Positions 34,908-45,052 of a DNA stretch of 64,000 bases are shown in pieces; the stretch's first letter is position 1; every line of letters starts with the position of its first letter. The translations under genes and the position numbers were made by a program. The stretch is taken from assembly GCF_000768875.1 (NCBI RefSeq), contig NZ_JRAO01000010.1, positions 126,759-190,758 of the forward strand, given 5' to 3'. Below the pieces are notes generated by a model that was not told where the DNA came from, searched no databases, and saw only the letters and a program-made list of their open reading frames with translations. This DNA is from Porphyromonas sp. COT-239 OH1446. GTDB taxonomy: Bacteria; Bacteroidota; Bacteroidia; Bacteroidales; Porphyromonadaceae.

Positions 34908-36782
34908 CTATCCGAACCTCTTGGACAGCTCTAGGTCGGTCAGCGTCGAGACAATGAGCCGCCCCGAGGGGGTAAGGTTAGGGTCGGAGCTAGCAAATAG
35001 ATTGGCCAGCAGGGCTTCGGCCTCTGCCCTACCTGTGGGGAAAGGTTTCCGAGCAGCATTGGCCTCTGCCATAGAGCGAGCCAGGAGCTCATGGATATAG
35101 TCTACAGACCGCTCCAGGCCACTATCGAGGGCTTCATCGATCAAGAGGCGCAGCAGCTCGCTGACCTCCCCCTCTAGAGCAGTAGGTGCACTCAAGATCT
35201 CGTAGTGTCCCTCTGCCTCCTCAGCAAGGGCAAAGCCTAACCTCTCCAGTACCTCGATGATCTCCCGAGCGATCGGTAGCTCCACAGGGCTAAACTCAAC
35301 AGGCTCAGGGTGCATGAGTTTCTGTGAGGATAAGGCAGACGAACCAATATCCACCACGAAACGATCATAGAGGATACGCTCCTGGGCTCGACGCACATCC
35401 ACTAGAGCAATCCCTCTCTTTAGGGCCGTAATAATATACCTGCTGCGATAAAAGAAGAGGTCGCTAACCTCGACGGAGGCTTGCTCCTGAGTGATCTCCG
35501 CCTCAGGACCGAAGAGGCCCGTCTGCTCCGAGGCCGAGGGTTGCTGCTCCCACATCTGCCCTAGAGAGGCCCAATCAATATCGTAGGACGAGGCTGAGGG
35601 ACGGCTCGAGGCCTTGCCAAAGCTACGAGTACCAGCCCCTTGCTCTGCTGGACGAGGGGTACTTCCCCCAGTGCCGAACGATCGTCTACCCGTAGAGATA
35701 TGGGCCTCTGAATCGAGAGCGATAGGGGTAGTCCTACCATGATAGGGAGGGATCTCAACCACCTGCTCCCGATTGAAGTCAATGACTGGAATCGTGGCAT
35801 GGGCACTAAGTGTCTCACGCACGAGGGCCGAGAGGATCTGCCAAATGAGCTGCTCGTCGATCAGACGAGCCTCCAACTTCTGAGGATGGATATTAATATC
35901 GACATTCTCAGGCGGAAGTGTAAAGTAAACGAAATAATTAGGCTGGGTATCGGGGCGTAACAACCCTTCATAAGCCAGCGAGATCGCCTTGTGAAAGTAA
36001 GGGTGGCGCATATAACGCTCATTGACGAAGAAGTATTGGCACGGAGACTTCGTCGCCCGTGAAGGCTTACCCACATAGCCATGTATAGAGCAGATAGGCC
36101 CTTGGTATTGTATCGGGATGAGGTCATCCAGGAGTTTCTTGCCCTCGACAGCAAGGATGCGTTCCTTAAGCCCACTGATAGGCAGATCCTTGACGAGTGT
36201 ACCATCCTTGTAGAGGCTCATGCTCACCTCAGGATTGACCAGGGCAACTCGCTTAAACTCTTTCTCGATAGCCTTATACTCCGAGGCAGGGGACTTGACG
36301 AAGCGTCTACGGGCAGGGACGTTGAAGAAGATATTCTTCGCCTTAATGCTCGTCCCTTGGGCACAGACACAGGGCTGGGAGCCCTTCTCCTCTCCCCCCT
36401 CGATGCGCAGCTCGAAGCCAAGCTCTGCATCGGCTGTTCGGGTCTGTAGCTCGACCTGAGAGACTGAAGATATGGCTGCTAGAGCCTCACCCCTGAAGCC
36501 CATCGTCTGCAAGCGACTAAGGTCATCTATCGAGCGTAGCTTCGAGGTGGCATAGCGTTTAAAGGCATTACGAGCGTCGTTAGGGCTCATCCCTCGACCG
36601 TTGTCCGTAACCCAAACGTAGCCCATCCCTCCTTCGGAGACCTCTAGCTTGATCTGGGAAGCTCCAGCATCAACAGAGTTCTCCAGTAGCTCCTTAACGA
36701 TGTACGAGGGGGCTGGGGTTACCTCGCCCGCAGAGATCTGATTGGCAATAGCTTCGGGTAGCAGCTGTATCAAGTCGCTCAT
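34908..36782 (-). CDS. mutL: DNA mismatch repair protein MutL
   Basis: GHKL-ATPase of methyl-directed-type mismatch repair, 624 residues. The N-terminal ATPase motifs are ELLENSVDAGASQ, DNGRGMSPND and MGFRGEALAAISS. In the C-terminal domain the endonuclease signature DQHA(x)2E(x)4E of nicking MutL proteins reads DVRRAQERILYD, and the CPHGRP-type segment reads LTPSGRLIV, so the metal-binding residues seem lost. This suggests a MutL that does not nick. The ATG at 36782 overlaps the upstream stop (ATGA), which supports it over a start 6 codons earlier. Last gene of the seven-gene unit. Confidence 0.95.
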   Translation of the reverse strand: MSDLIQLLPEAIANQISAGEVTPAPSYIVKELLENSVDAGASQIKLEVSEGGMGYVWVTDNGRGMSPNDARNAFKRYATSKLRSIDDLSRLQTMGFRGEALAAISSVSQVELQTRTADAELGFELRIEGGEEKGSQPCVCAQGTSIKAKNIFFNVPARRRFVKSPASEYKAIEKEFKRVALVNPEVSMSLYKDGTLVKDLPISGLKERILAVEGKKLLDDLIPIQYQGPICSIHGYVGKPSRATKSPCQYFFVNERYMRHPYFHKAISLAYEGLLRPDTQPNYFVYFTLPPENVDINIHPQKLEARLIDEQLIWQILSALVRETLSAHATIPVIDFNREQVVEIPPYHGRTTPIALDSEAHISTGRRSFGTGGSTPRPAEQGAGTRSFGKASSRPSASSYDIDWASLGQMWEQQPSASEQTGLFGPEAEITQEQASVEVSDLFFYRSRYIITALKRGIALVDVRRAQERILYDRFVVDIGSSALSSQKLMHPEPVEFSPVELPIAREIIEVLERLGFALAEEAEGHYEILSAPTALEGEVSELLRLLIDEALDSGLERSVDYIHELLARSMAEANAARKPFPTGRAEAEALLANLFASSDPNLTPSGRLIVSTLTDLELSKRFG

Positions 36783-37150
36783 CTGAGAAAAAAGAACCAA
36801 ATGACAAATCCTAAGGCCATCAGCACCAGCAGTAGGCGTATAATGAGCCTCGTACGGTCTGCAGCATCGATGCCCCGCTCTCTCTGGCGCAGCAGATGCT
36901 CAGTACCATGATAAAAAGCCCCCCTTACTCGCTTCGAGGCATCGTAGCCTATGAGACGAGCTTGTCGCTCCTGCTCACTCAGCTCCACCTGCTCGGACGA
37001 GAGCTCTCCGTCGATCTCTCCCGAGGCGATCATCTCCTGACGAATGCGCTCGACACGCCTGTTTAGCTCCTCTTTGCGGGCGTCCCAGTAGATCGGTTTG
37101 TGCTCGAACTGTCGAGGTCTTCTTTGTCTATAAAATCCTTGTATAGCCAT
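36779..37150 (-). CDS. Tail-anchored small membrane protein of unknown function
   Basis: A 123-residue protein starting MAIQGFYRQRRPRQFEHKPI, charged and helical in the middle (REELNRR-type and LSEQERQARLIG stretches), with one C-terminal membrane segment (LIIRLLLVLMALGFVIWFFF). I do not recognise a function. Similar short proteins with the GFYR-P--F--KP-Y opening are found upstream of mutL in other Bacteroidales, as far as I recall. It overlaps the ostA-like gene by 88 bases in another frame and mutL by 4 bases, so it is embedded in a tightly coupled unit. The ATG at 37150 is supported by the conserved opening. Confidence 0.7.
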   Translation of the reverse strand: MAIQGFYRQRRPRQFEHKPIYWDARKEELNRRVERIRQEMIASGEIDGELSSEQVELSEQERQARLIGYDASKRVRGAFYHGTEHLLRQRERGIDAADRTRLIIRLLLVLMALGFVIWFFFLR

Positions 37151-39192
37151 GACAAGTCAATAATATCAGGTTGTCGCCGAGGCTGCCACTGTGGGACATC
37201 CTCGAGGACGTAGTAGATCGAGGGCGAGCCTAAGGACGACTTGGCGAGTCTCGTCGAGGCTTTCACGAGGGAGGCCTGCTCATCCGCCTCGGCTGCAGCA
37301 GAGCTCTCTGCCGACGACATGCCATCTGCATCTACGCCTTTGGAGTTCTCCTTCACCTCGAGAGCTTCGTAGGCCTTAAGTGCGGCCTGAGCTCCTCGAA
37401 AGCGTTTAAGATTCGCTAGCGTATATTCGGGGACTAGGAGACTATCTAGCGGAGGGATCACATCCTCTCGAGATCTAGGCCTGCGCTCTTCGCTCCAATT
37501 GAACCGAGAGAGCCGATTGATCTCTGCCGACGCGGCCATAGCCATGGGATAAGCCTTGCCAGCCACAGGGCCCTTCCACAGAGCCTTCTCGATAGCTCCT
37601 TCTGAGAACCAAGCCCTTACCCTACCACTGGTACGACGGTCTAATCCAGTGTACTGAGTACTATTCTCTTGTTGCAGGTAGAAGATAGACTCAACACTCT
37701 CACCCTCGACTACGATCTCTCGGATCGTAGTATCCTGCATATAGGCATAGATACAGTCCCCCTGTAGCTGGTTGTAGTAGTCTGCGCCATGAGGCAATCG
37801 CTCTAGGGTAATCGCCTGAGAGAGAATATCCACATGGTCGAGCTTGCGAGAGCGGAAGTGGAAACGAATCGTATCGCCCGAGACCTGACGCTCCTGGCTC
37901 CACATGATAGGCGAACGATAAAGCGTAAGGATAGAGTCTAGGGAGCTATAGCTCAACGAATCAGCTACAGCCTGAGCATCTCGGCGATAAACCTTGACTC
38001 GAGGGTAGGCTCGGATGAGACGCACGAGACTATCTACAGCTGATGGCTCTTGCAGCTGCTCCTCACTAGCTCTGAGATTATTGCTCGAGAGACTATCCGA
38101 GGAGGGCTGTGTGGTCGTACTATCCCGCCTACTCTCGAGGGGAAAGCGACGAAGGGCGATCTCTCGGTCGATGCTAATCATCTCGAGAGTATCGGCCCCG
38201 ATGTAGAGGGTATCCTTCTGCGAATAGTCTAGAGCATAGGCCCTACTCGAGGCGAAGGCATAGCTTCGCCCGTCATCGAAGAAGCCATAATCCCCGAAGA
38301 GACTCACCCTCTGAACAGTATCTGAGAGCTCCATACGACCAAAAGCCTCCCCTCTACGGGCAATGCCATCATAGTAGATCGAGTCGCCAACGAGGGTTTT
38401 AGAGCCTGAGTAGAGCTGGCTTCGCTCGAGCAGGATGCCTACATCATTGTTCAGGTCATAGACTCCCCGAGTAGAAACGATATAGCCCGAGTCGGCCTCT
38501 ATACGAGTAGGGCCTAGATAGCGGGCAATTCGAGAGCTAGTATTGTAGAAGAGGTGCTCTGTGGTGATCGTCGTACTGTCATTGACGAGCTTGACATTCG
38601 AGCGGAACTCAGCATCGTTTGTGGAGGGGCGAAACTCCCCATAGTCAGAGGTAAGCGTATTCTGCGCATCGACGACGCTCCCTCCGTCGAAGTAATAAGC
38701 GATGTCAGAGGCCCGATCGTAGTCTAGATGATCCGTGTAGAGCTGCGTAGAGGGATTCTCTAGGACTACATGCTCTCGCAGCTGGGCCAGCCTCGTACGC
38801 CCATCGTAATAGAGGTGTCGGGCGAAGACACGAATCGTATCGTCCTGCACCATCTGTACCTGTCCGAAGGCTTCAAAGCTCTGTGTTTGCTCGAAGAGGT
38901 AGGCACTATCGCAGGTCATGACCGCATTGCCGTGGCGCAGACGGACGTTGCCGATAAGCCGCTGGGCATCACTACGCACCGACTGGTCGAAGTTGAGCTC
39001 GTCGGCGTGCTCGAGCTGAATACGGGTAATGCCCTCCCTCTGTTGTGGGCTAGAGACACTATCCCCCTTGAGGGCGGAGAGACCTCGAGACAAGGACTCC
39101 GCCCCCCAAGCACCTGCGCTCAAAGCAACATAACCACTGCCGACAATACAGACGGCAGTGGCTAGTGATAGTAAGGCTCGACGTGCAGACAT
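37063..39192 (-). CDS. OstA/LptA-like organic solvent tolerance protein
   Basis: A 709-residue exported protein: signal peptide in the first ~31 residues, then OstA-type beta-jellyroll repeats (LIGNVRLRHGNAVMTCDSAY, FGQVQMVQDDTIRVFARHLY, REHVVLENPSTQLYTDHLDY). This is the Bacteroidetes OstA-like family, related to LptA and the N-terminal part of LptD, which carry or assemble LPS at the outer membrane. There is no barrel, so a periplasmic LptA-like bridge role is inferred. It starts on the last base of the surA-like gene and its last 88 bases overlap the next ORF. The C-terminal ~80 residues are less conserved in appearance. Confidence 0.85.
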   Translation of the reverse strand: MSARRALLSLATAVCIVGSGYVALSAGAWGAESLSRGLSALKGDSVSSPQQREGITRIQLEHADELNFDQSVRSDAQRLIGNVRLRHGNAVMTCDSAYLFEQTQSFEAFGQVQMVQDDTIRVFARHLYYDGRTRLAQLREHVVLENPSTQLYTDHLDYDRASDIAYYFDGGSVVDAQNTLTSDYGEFRPSTNDAEFRSNVKLVNDSTTITTEHLFYNTSSRIARYLGPTRIEADSGYIVSTRGVYDLNNDVGILLERSQLYSGSKTLVGDSIYYDGIARRGEAFGRMELSDTVQRVSLFGDYGFFDDGRSYAFASSRAYALDYSQKDTLYIGADTLEMISIDREIALRRFPLESRRDSTTTQPSSDSLSSNNLRASEEQLQEPSAVDSLVRLIRAYPRVKVYRRDAQAVADSLSYSSLDSILTLYRSPIMWSQERQVSGDTIRFHFRSRKLDHVDILSQAITLERLPHGADYYNQLQGDCIYAYMQDTTIREIVVEGESVESIFYLQQENSTQYTGLDRRTSGRVRAWFSEGAIEKALWKGPVAGKAYPMAMAASAEINRLSRFNWSEERRPRSREDVIPPLDSLLVPEYTLANLKRFRGAQAALKAYEALEVKENSKGVDADGMSSAESSAAAEADEQASLVKASTRLAKSSLGSPSIYYVLEDVPQWQPRRQPDIIDLSWLYKDFIDKEDLDSSSTNRSTGTPAKRS

Positions 39193-40577
39193 TAGCTATC
39201 TGATCTTACCCATCCTGGGTACTTGAAGTCGCAGTCCGTATAGCTGCTGTAGATCTTGATCGGGGTCTCTTTTTGTCTACGTCTGATCCAATCATCGAGG
39301 ACCTGCTCTCGCTTCTTCTGCAGGGCCATAGCCTTGATGACCCGGTAGTCAGAGTTCATATTGGCTATATGCTCGGGATGTATCTGCTTGAGCTTGATGA
39401 TAACGATCTCCGTTTGACCGTTGGGCTGACGCATGGAGAAGGGTTTAGACTGTTCGCCGGGCTTGAGTTCGTAGGCCACACGAGCGATGTCTTGGGGGAG
39501 CTCCTCATAGCGGAAGTTGGGAGATGACTCGAAGTCGCTGCCCTGGGTCTTATTGATCATGAGCCCTCCGTTATTGCGAGTATCTTTATCCTCAGAGAAG
39601 AGCTCTGCTGCGGCCTCGAAGGTCAGCTTCTCGTCATTGATAAGGGTTACGATCGAGTCCATGCGTGTCTGGGCAGCATTGATGCCCTTCTCATCGACAG
39701 CTGGGCGCAGGAGGATGTGGCGGAAGTTTACGAGGTCGCCTCGCTTCTCAATGAGCTGGACGATGTGGTAGCCCTCCTCCGTCTTGATGATCTGAGAGCA
39801 ACGCTTGGGGTCGCTGAGGTTAAAGACGACATTGGCAAACTCTGTCTCTAGAGAGCCTCGCCCCACGAAGCCATACTCCCCACCCTGCAGGGCCGTACGC
39901 TGATCTTCTGAGTAGAGGCGGGCGAGCGAGGAGAAGCTCTTCTTCTGACTATTGACCTCGTCGGCAAAGCCTCTGAGACGCTCCTTGACACGATCGATCT
40001 CCTCGAGGTTCACTTCCGGGAGAACTGAGATGCGCTGCACCTCTACAGTCTTGGGGATAAAGGGCAAGCTATCCTGTGGCATGGAGGCGAAGAAGGCTCG
40101 AATCTCGGAGGGGGTTACCTGGACTCCCTGGACGATCTTGTTTTGCATAGCCCTAACGATGTCGCTATTGCGGGCTTGCTTGCGCTCATCCTCTCTGATC
40201 TGAGAGATCTTCTTGCCGAAATACTCCTCGAGCTTCTCTCTAGAGCCAATCTGAGCGATAACGTTCTCCAGCCAGGCATCCACAGAGCGAATGATCTGAG
40301 AATCATTAGCCTCGATACTGTCGATCTTGGCCTGGTTGAGGAAGAGCTTCTGTACTGCCAGTTGCTCGGGGATGAAGCAGTCAGGCTTGCCCTGTAGGCG
40401 TATCCCTTCGCTGCGCATGCGTAGCTTCTGAAACTCAATATCAGAGAGTAGAATGGGCTCATCGCCCACCATCCACACAACCTGATCGGCCACATTCTTC
40501 TGAGCCGATAGCTCCCGAGGCAGCAGTAGAGAGGCCAGGAGAGCCAGGGTTATGCTCCATATTCTTTTACACATCAT
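39192..40577 (-). CDS. SurA-like parvulin-type peptidyl-prolyl isomerase
   Basis: A 461-residue periplasmic folding factor for outer-membrane proteins. Signal peptide to about residue 25 (ALLASLLLPRELSA), then a SurA-N-like chaperone domain (WMVGDEPILLSDIEFQKLRM) and two parvulin domains: the first around FSSLARLYSEDQRTALQGGE and GFVGRG, the second around FRHILLRPAV to AAELFSEDKDTRNNGGLM. The combination chaperone-PPIase-PPIase is that of SurA. It lies between recQ (40 bases) and ostA-like (1-base overlap), which places two outer-membrane assembly factors together. Confidence 0.92.
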   Translation of the reverse strand: MMCKRIWSITLALLASLLLPRELSAQKNVADQVVWMVGDEPILLSDIEFQKLRMRSEGIRLQGKPDCFIPEQLAVQKLFLNQAKIDSIEANDSQIIRSVDAWLENVIAQIGSREKLEEYFGKKISQIREDERKQARNSDIVRAMQNKIVQGVQVTPSEIRAFFASMPQDSLPFIPKTVEVQRISVLPEVNLEEIDRVKERLRGFADEVNSQKKSFSSLARLYSEDQRTALQGGEYGFVGRGSLETEFANVVFNLSDPKRCSQIIKTEEGYHIVQLIEKRGDLVNFRHILLRPAVDEKGINAAQTRMDSIVTLINDEKLTFEAAAELFSEDKDTRNNGGLMINKTQGSDFESSPNFRYEELPQDIARVAYELKPGEQSKPFSMRQPNGQTEIVIIKLKQIHPEHIANMNSDYRVIKAMALQKKREQVLDDWIRRRQKETPIKIYSSYTDCDFKYPGWVRSDS

Positions 40578-40617
40578 GATCGTCTAGTGGTTAAATGTCT
40601 TAGGGTTTGGGTTGTGG

Positions 40618-42810
40618 TTAGTTGGCCATCTCGGAGATGAAGCGAATGCGCACGAGGCGGATCTCCTCCTCCGTGTAGTCTCCCCCCAGCTCATCCATAG
40701 CGGCCTCGAGATTGTCTGTAGTGGACTCCTTGAAGTAGTCGTAGATGTCGAGCATATGATCCTCATCCATGATCTCATCGATGAAGTAGGAGATATTGAT
40801 CCTCGTACCTGAATAGACAATAGCCTCGATCTCGGAGAGGAGCTGATCGAACTCGAGCCCGTGGCTGATGGCGATATCATCGAGGGCGACCTTGCGGTCA
40901 ATCTGCTGAATGATCTGCACCTTCATCTTGCTCTTGTTGGGCAGGGTGCGTACCCTCAGATCTTCTGGGCGGTCAATGTCGTTATCCTCAACGTGCTTGC
41001 GAATGATGTCTAGGAATTGCTGACCATATCGTTGGGCCTTACCCGCACCGACGCCGGGGATGTTCTGTAGCTCATCCATCGTAATGGGGTAGAAGGTCGC
41101 CATAGCCTCCAGCGAGGCATCCTGAAAGATCACATAGGGGGGGACCTTATTGAGCTGGCCCATCTTCTTGCGAAGATCCTTCATAATGGAGAAGAGTACT
41201 GGGTCTACTGCTCCACCGGCTCCACCAGCCTGCTTGCCCTCGAAGTCCTCCTCATCCCCCTCAGAGTCGACATCGACAACGACCTTGAAGCTAACAGGCT
41301 TCTTCATATATTTCTTCCCAGCAGCCGTTATCTTGAGCAGGCCATAGGTCTCTACATCCTTCTCAATATAGCCACTGACTAGGGCCTGACGGATGACGGT
41401 ATTCCACATACTCTCGTCATGCTCCTGGCCGATGCCAAAGCCGTCGAGATCTTCGTGGTGAAAGGACTCTACGTCCGAGTTCACCTCGCCTCTGAGGATG
41501 CGGATGACATAGTCCGTGTTAAACTTCTCCTTGAGTGTACCTATTACCTCTAATAGGTTCAAAAGTAATTCTTGAGCTTCCACTTTATTCTTAGGGGTCA
41601 AACAATTGTCGCAACAATGACAGTTATCGTTCTGATACTTCTCTCCAAAGTAATTGAGCAGGAGTACTCGTCGGCACAGATGCGACTCGGCATAGTCGGC
41701 CGTCTCCTCGAGTAGCTGCTTGGCGATCTCTTGATCTGATACGGGCTTCCCCTTCATGAGCTTCTCGAGCTTGTCTAGATCCTCTCGACAATAGTAGGCG
41801 ATACAGTTACCCTCGCCGCCGTCTCTGCCAGCTCGTCCAGTCTCCTGATAGTAACCCTCGAGGCTCTTAGGCATATCGTAGTGGATGACGTAGCGCACAT
41901 CGGGCTTATCAATACCCATGCCAAAAGCGATGGTAGCGACGATGACCTCGATCTCCTCATTGAGGAAGGCATCCTGATTGTCCGATCGCTCCTTAGCATC
42001 CAACCCGGCATGATAGGCGCGAGCCCGAATGCCATTGGCCTGAAGAACCTGTGCAAAAGTAGTAACCTTATTGCGACTCATGCAATAGACGATCCCACTT
42101 TTTTTCGGATGGGAGAGGATGAACTTGACAATATCTCGGTCAATATCCTCTGTCTTAGGCTTGATCTGATAGTAAAGGTTGGGACGGTTAAAGGAGCTCT
42201 TGAATACTGTAGCATCCTCGATCCCGAGATTTTTGAGAATATCGTGCCCGACCTTGGGTGTAGCCGTAGCCGTTAGGGCAATGATTGGTCTGAGGTTGAT
42301 GTCGGAGACGATGGAGCGGATGCGCCTGTACTCAGGGCGGAAGTCATGCCCCCACTCAGAGATACAATGCGCCTCATCGACAGCGTAAAAGGAGATGGGG
42401 ACTTCTCGCAAGAAGTCCATATTGTCAGCCTTATTGAGCGACTCGGGGGCAACATAGAGGAGTTTGGTTCGCCCTGAGCGCACATCTCGCTTGACCTCCT
42501 CGAGGCGAGCTCGAGAGAGCGAAGAGTTGAGGAAGTGTGCCACCCCATCATCACCTGCGAAGCCCCGGACTGCATCGACCTGGTTCTTCATCAGAGCAAT
42601 AAGGGGCGAGATCACGACGGCTGTACCCTCTAGCAGCATGGCTGGAAGCTGATAGCAGAGACTCTTGCCTCCGCCTGTAGGCATGAGGACGAAGGTATCC
42701 TTGCCAGACAGCACATTCTCGATGATCGCCTGCTGATTGCCCTTAAACCGGTCAAAGCCGAAGTGTTTCTTGAGGGCCTCAAGTAGCTCTTTTTGTCTCT
42801 GCTGCTCCAT
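40618..42810 (-). CDS. recQ: ATP-dependent DNA helicase RecQ
   Basis: A 730-residue superfamily 2 helicase that unwinds DNA in recombination and repair. Seen are FGFDRFKGNQQAIIENVL (motif 0), TGGGKSLCYQLPA (Walker A), VDEAHCISEWGHDFR (DEAH), QETGRAGRDG (motif VI), the zinc-binding RQC Cys set (CRRVLLLNYFGE, then DNCHCCDNC) and an HRDC domain (PPYVIFQDASLEAMA, NIPGVGAGKAQRYG). A C-terminal helical extension of ~90 residues follows. It comes 75 bases after clpX; no separate terminator is seen. Confidence 0.97.
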   Translation of the reverse strand: MEQQRQKELLEALKKHFGFDRFKGNQQAIIENVLSGKDTFVLMPTGGGKSLCYQLPAMLLEGTAVVISPLIALMKNQVDAVRGFAGDDGVAHFLNSSLSRARLEEVKRDVRSGRTKLLYVAPESLNKADNMDFLREVPISFYAVDEAHCISEWGHDFRPEYRRIRSIVSDINLRPIIALTATATPKVGHDILKNLGIEDATVFKSSFNRPNLYYQIKPKTEDIDRDIVKFILSHPKKSGIVYCMSRNKVTTFAQVLQANGIRARAYHAGLDAKERSDNQDAFLNEEIEVIVATIAFGMGIDKPDVRYVIHYDMPKSLEGYYQETGRAGRDGGEGNCIAYYCREDLDKLEKLMKGKPVSDQEIAKQLLEETADYAESHLCRRVLLLNYFGEKYQNDNCHCCDNCLTPKNKVEAQELLLNLLEVIGTLKEKFNTDYVIRILRGEVNSDVESFHHEDLDGFGIGQEHDESMWNTVIRQALVSGYIEKDVETYGLLKITAAGKKYMKKPVSFKVVVDVDSEGDEEDFEGKQAGGAGGAVDPVLFSIMKDLRKKMGQLNKVPPYVIFQDASLEAMATFYPITMDELQNIPGVGAGKAQRYGQQFLDIIRKHVEDNDIDRPEDLRVRTLPNKSKMKVQIIQQIDRKVALDDIAISHGLEFDQLLSEIEAIVYSGTRINISYFIDEIMDEDHMLDIYDYFKESTTDNLEAAMDELGGDYTEEEIRLVRIRFISEMAN

Positions 42811-42885
42811 AACGATTGATAATGAATTGGGCTCTAGAAGCGGAAGGGCCTACGAGCCTTACGGTCCGCCGACCTCGAGAGCTGT

Positions 42886-44124
42886 TTAGATACTGTGCTC
42901 ATAACGCTCCTGGGCATAGGCTCTGTCGATGACCAGCTGCTTGATCTCTTGCGAGGGTGCTTCAAACATCGCATCGATCATAATAGCCTCGACAATAGAG
43001 CGCAAGCCTCTAGCTCCGAGTTTCTGCTCCATCGTCTTCTGTACGATGTAGTCGAGAGCTTCGTCTGTGAAGGTGAGCTCGATGCCATCCATAGCAAAGA
43101 TCTTGCGATACTGCCGTGTAATGGCATTCTTGGGCTCAGTCAAAATCATCCGAAGCGTATCGGCCGTCAAGGGATGGAGGAAGGTGATGATCGGCAACCT
43201 ACCGATGATCTCCGGGATCAAGCCGAAAGACTTAAGGTCTCGAGCATCCACGTACCGAAGCAGGTGCTCCTCGTCTTTGTGCTCCATCTGTGCCCTAGGG
43301 CTGTTGTAGCCGACCACTCGGGTGTTGAGACGCTGGGCGATCTTGCGCTCAATGCCATCGAAAGCTCCTGCACAGACGAAGAGGATCTGCTGTGTATCGA
43401 CAGGGATCAACTTCTGCTCAGGATGTTTACGGCCACCCTGAGGGGGGACATTGACGATCGTCCCCTCGAGGAGCTTGAGCAGACCCTGCTGTACCCCCTC
43501 ACCACTCACATCTCGGGTAATAGATGGGTTGTCGCCCTTGCGAGCGATCTTGTCAATCTCATCGATGAAGACGATACCTCGCTCGGCAGCCTTGACATCG
43601 TAGTCAGCGGCCTGTAGGAGGCGAGTGAGAATGCTCTCTATATCCTCCCCCACATAACCTGCTTGAGTCAGCACCGTCGCATCGACTATGGCAAAGGGGA
43701 CGTTGAGCATACGGGCAATAGTTTTGGCCAAGAGCGTCTTCCCCGTCCCCGTAGGGCCGAGCATGAGGATGTTGCTCTTCTCGATCTCGACCTCGTCGCC
43801 CTCGTTGGCCTGTAGTAACCTCTTATAATGGTTATAGACAGCTACCGAGAGATAACGCTTGGCCTCATCCTGCCCGACGACGTACTGGTCGAGGTGTTGC
43901 TTGATCTGCACAGGCTTGGGCAGTGTAGCCAAATCCAACCCAGCCTGAGCGGCCGTACTGCCCTGGTGCTTGCGCTGAGCACCCTCGATGGCCTGTGCGA
44001 TAAGGACATAGTTCATGGAGCACTGACTACAGATCTTCGAGTCGTACTCCTCGATCTGCATCAGTTCACCAACCTGCGCCTTGGAGCGACCGCAGAAGTC
44101 GCAGCTATCAGTCTTCTTAGCCAT
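42886..44124 (-). CDS. clpX: ATP-dependent Clp protease ATP-binding subunit ClpX
   Basis: AAA+ unfoldase of 412 residues that feeds ClpP. The N-terminal zinc-binding domain has [10 protein letters not shown] and CSQC, the Walker A is [16 protein letters not shown], Walker B is [11 protein letters not shown], the pore loop GYVG is in [13 protein letters not shown], and the sensor region contains [12 protein letters not shown]. It follows clpP by 2 bases, the standard clpP-clpX pair. Confidence 0.98.
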   Translation of the reverse strand: MAKKTDSCDFCGRSKAQVGELMQIEEYDSKICSQCSMNYVLIAQAIEGAQRKHQGSTAAQAGLDLATLPKPVQIKQHLDQYVVGQDEAKRYLSVAVYNHYKRLLQANEGDEVEIEKSNILMLGPTGTGKTLLAKTIARMLNVPFAIVDATVLTQAGYVGEDIESILTRLLQAADYDVKAAERGIVFIDEIDKIARKGDNPSITRDVSGEGVQQGLLKLLEGTIVNVPPQGGRKHPEQKLIPVDTQQILFVCAGAFDGIERKIAQRLNTRVVGYNSPRAQMEHKDEEHLLRYVDARDLKSFGLIPEIIGRLPIITFLHPLTADTLRMILTEPKNAITRQYRKIFAMDGIELTFTDEALDYIVQKTMEQKLGARGLRSIVEAIMIDAMFEAPSQEIKQLVIDRAYAQERYEHSI

Positions 44125-44126
44125 CG

Positions 44127-44798
44127 TTACTTATTCTTTTCTCGTACCAACACTCGGTCGATCATCCCATAGTCGAGAGCCTCGGGGGCAGTCATCCAGT
44201 AGTCTCGATCGCTATCCTTGGCCACCTGCTCAATAGATTGGCCCGAGTGGTCGGAGATGATTTGATAGAGTTCCTGCTTAACCTTGGAGATCTCACGGGC
44301 TGTAATCTCAATATCGCTGGCCTGTCCCTGTACACCACCTAGGGGCTGGTGAATCATCACACGGGAGTGAGGCAAGGCGAAGCGTTTGCCTTTCGTCCCA
44401 GAGACCAACAGGACGGCTGCCATCGAGGCTGCCATACCAGTGCAGATGGTCGAGACATCCGAACCAATGTACTGCATCGTGTCATAGATCCCATAGCCAG
44501 CATAAACTGAGCCTCCTGGAGAATTGATATAGATAGATATATCCTTTCCGGGGTCGTTGCTATCGAGGAAGAGGAGCTGGGCCTGGATGACATTGGCCGT
44601 ATAGTCATTAACCGAAGTCCCGAGGAAGATGATACGATCCATCATCAGACGAGAGAAGACGTCCATTTGGGCGACATTCATCGGACGCTCTTCGATGATC
44701 GTAGGAGAAATATAGCTGCTCTGCAGGTTCATATAGCCCTCCAGGGCAAGGCTGTTCATACCCAGGTGCTTGGTAGCGTACTTATGAAATTCGTTCAT
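44127..44798 (-). CDS. clpP: ATP-dependent Clp protease proteolytic subunit ClpP
   Basis: Serine peptidase of 223 residues forming the tetradecameric ClpP chamber. The catalytic Ser is in [16 protein letters not shown], the His in [15 protein letters not shown], and the Asp in the [14 protein letters not shown] stretch. N-terminal residues 1-30 form a propeptide-like extension compared with E. coli. It is the first gene of the clpP-clpX-recQ-surA-like-ostA-like-hypothetical-mutL unit, with a consensus promoter 60 bases upstream. Confidence 0.98.
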   Translation of the reverse strand: MNEFHKYATKHLGMNSLALEGYMNLQSSYISPTIIEERPMNVAQMDVFSRLMMDRIIFLGTSVNDYTANVIQAQLLFLDSNDPGKDISIYINSPGGSVYAGYGIYDTMQYIGSDVSTICTGMAASMAAVLLVSGTKGKRFALPHSRVMIHQPLGGVQGQASDIEITAREISKVKQELYQIISDHSGQSIEQVAKDSDRDYWMTAPEALDYGMIDRVLVREKNK

Positions 44799-44855
44799 AT
44801 TGTTTTATAGTAATACACAAGACGAGCCTCCTCTCCGTGGAGAAGAGGTCATAAA

Positions 44856-44888
44856 CAAAGGTAATAACAATTTGTCTCAATCTACAAA
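44856..44888 (-). promoter_or_regulatory. clpP promoter
   Basis: On the reverse strand TTTG (44888-44885), a 21-base spacer and TACCTTTG (44863-44856) fit the Bacteroidetes consensus. Transcription should start near 44849, giving a ~50-base leader. No recognisable CtsR or heat-shock operator is seen. Confidence 0.65.
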
Positions 44889-45052
44889 TCTATACAGGCC
44901 AAAGACCTCGAGCGGCGAAGCGATCCACTATTCGAGATCCCCCCTCCCATTCGAGGCCAAGATCGGAGGTAAAGCTCTCACTCGAAGACATTAGTGAGCA
45001 CAAACAAAGAGAGAAGCAACAATCCTGCACGAGCACAAGTAGCAGCATCGTG

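Noticed and set aside
44800-44994. 64-codon forward ORF upstream of clpP
   Set aside because: It lies across the clpP promoter and leader, has no recognisable motif and low-complexity composition.
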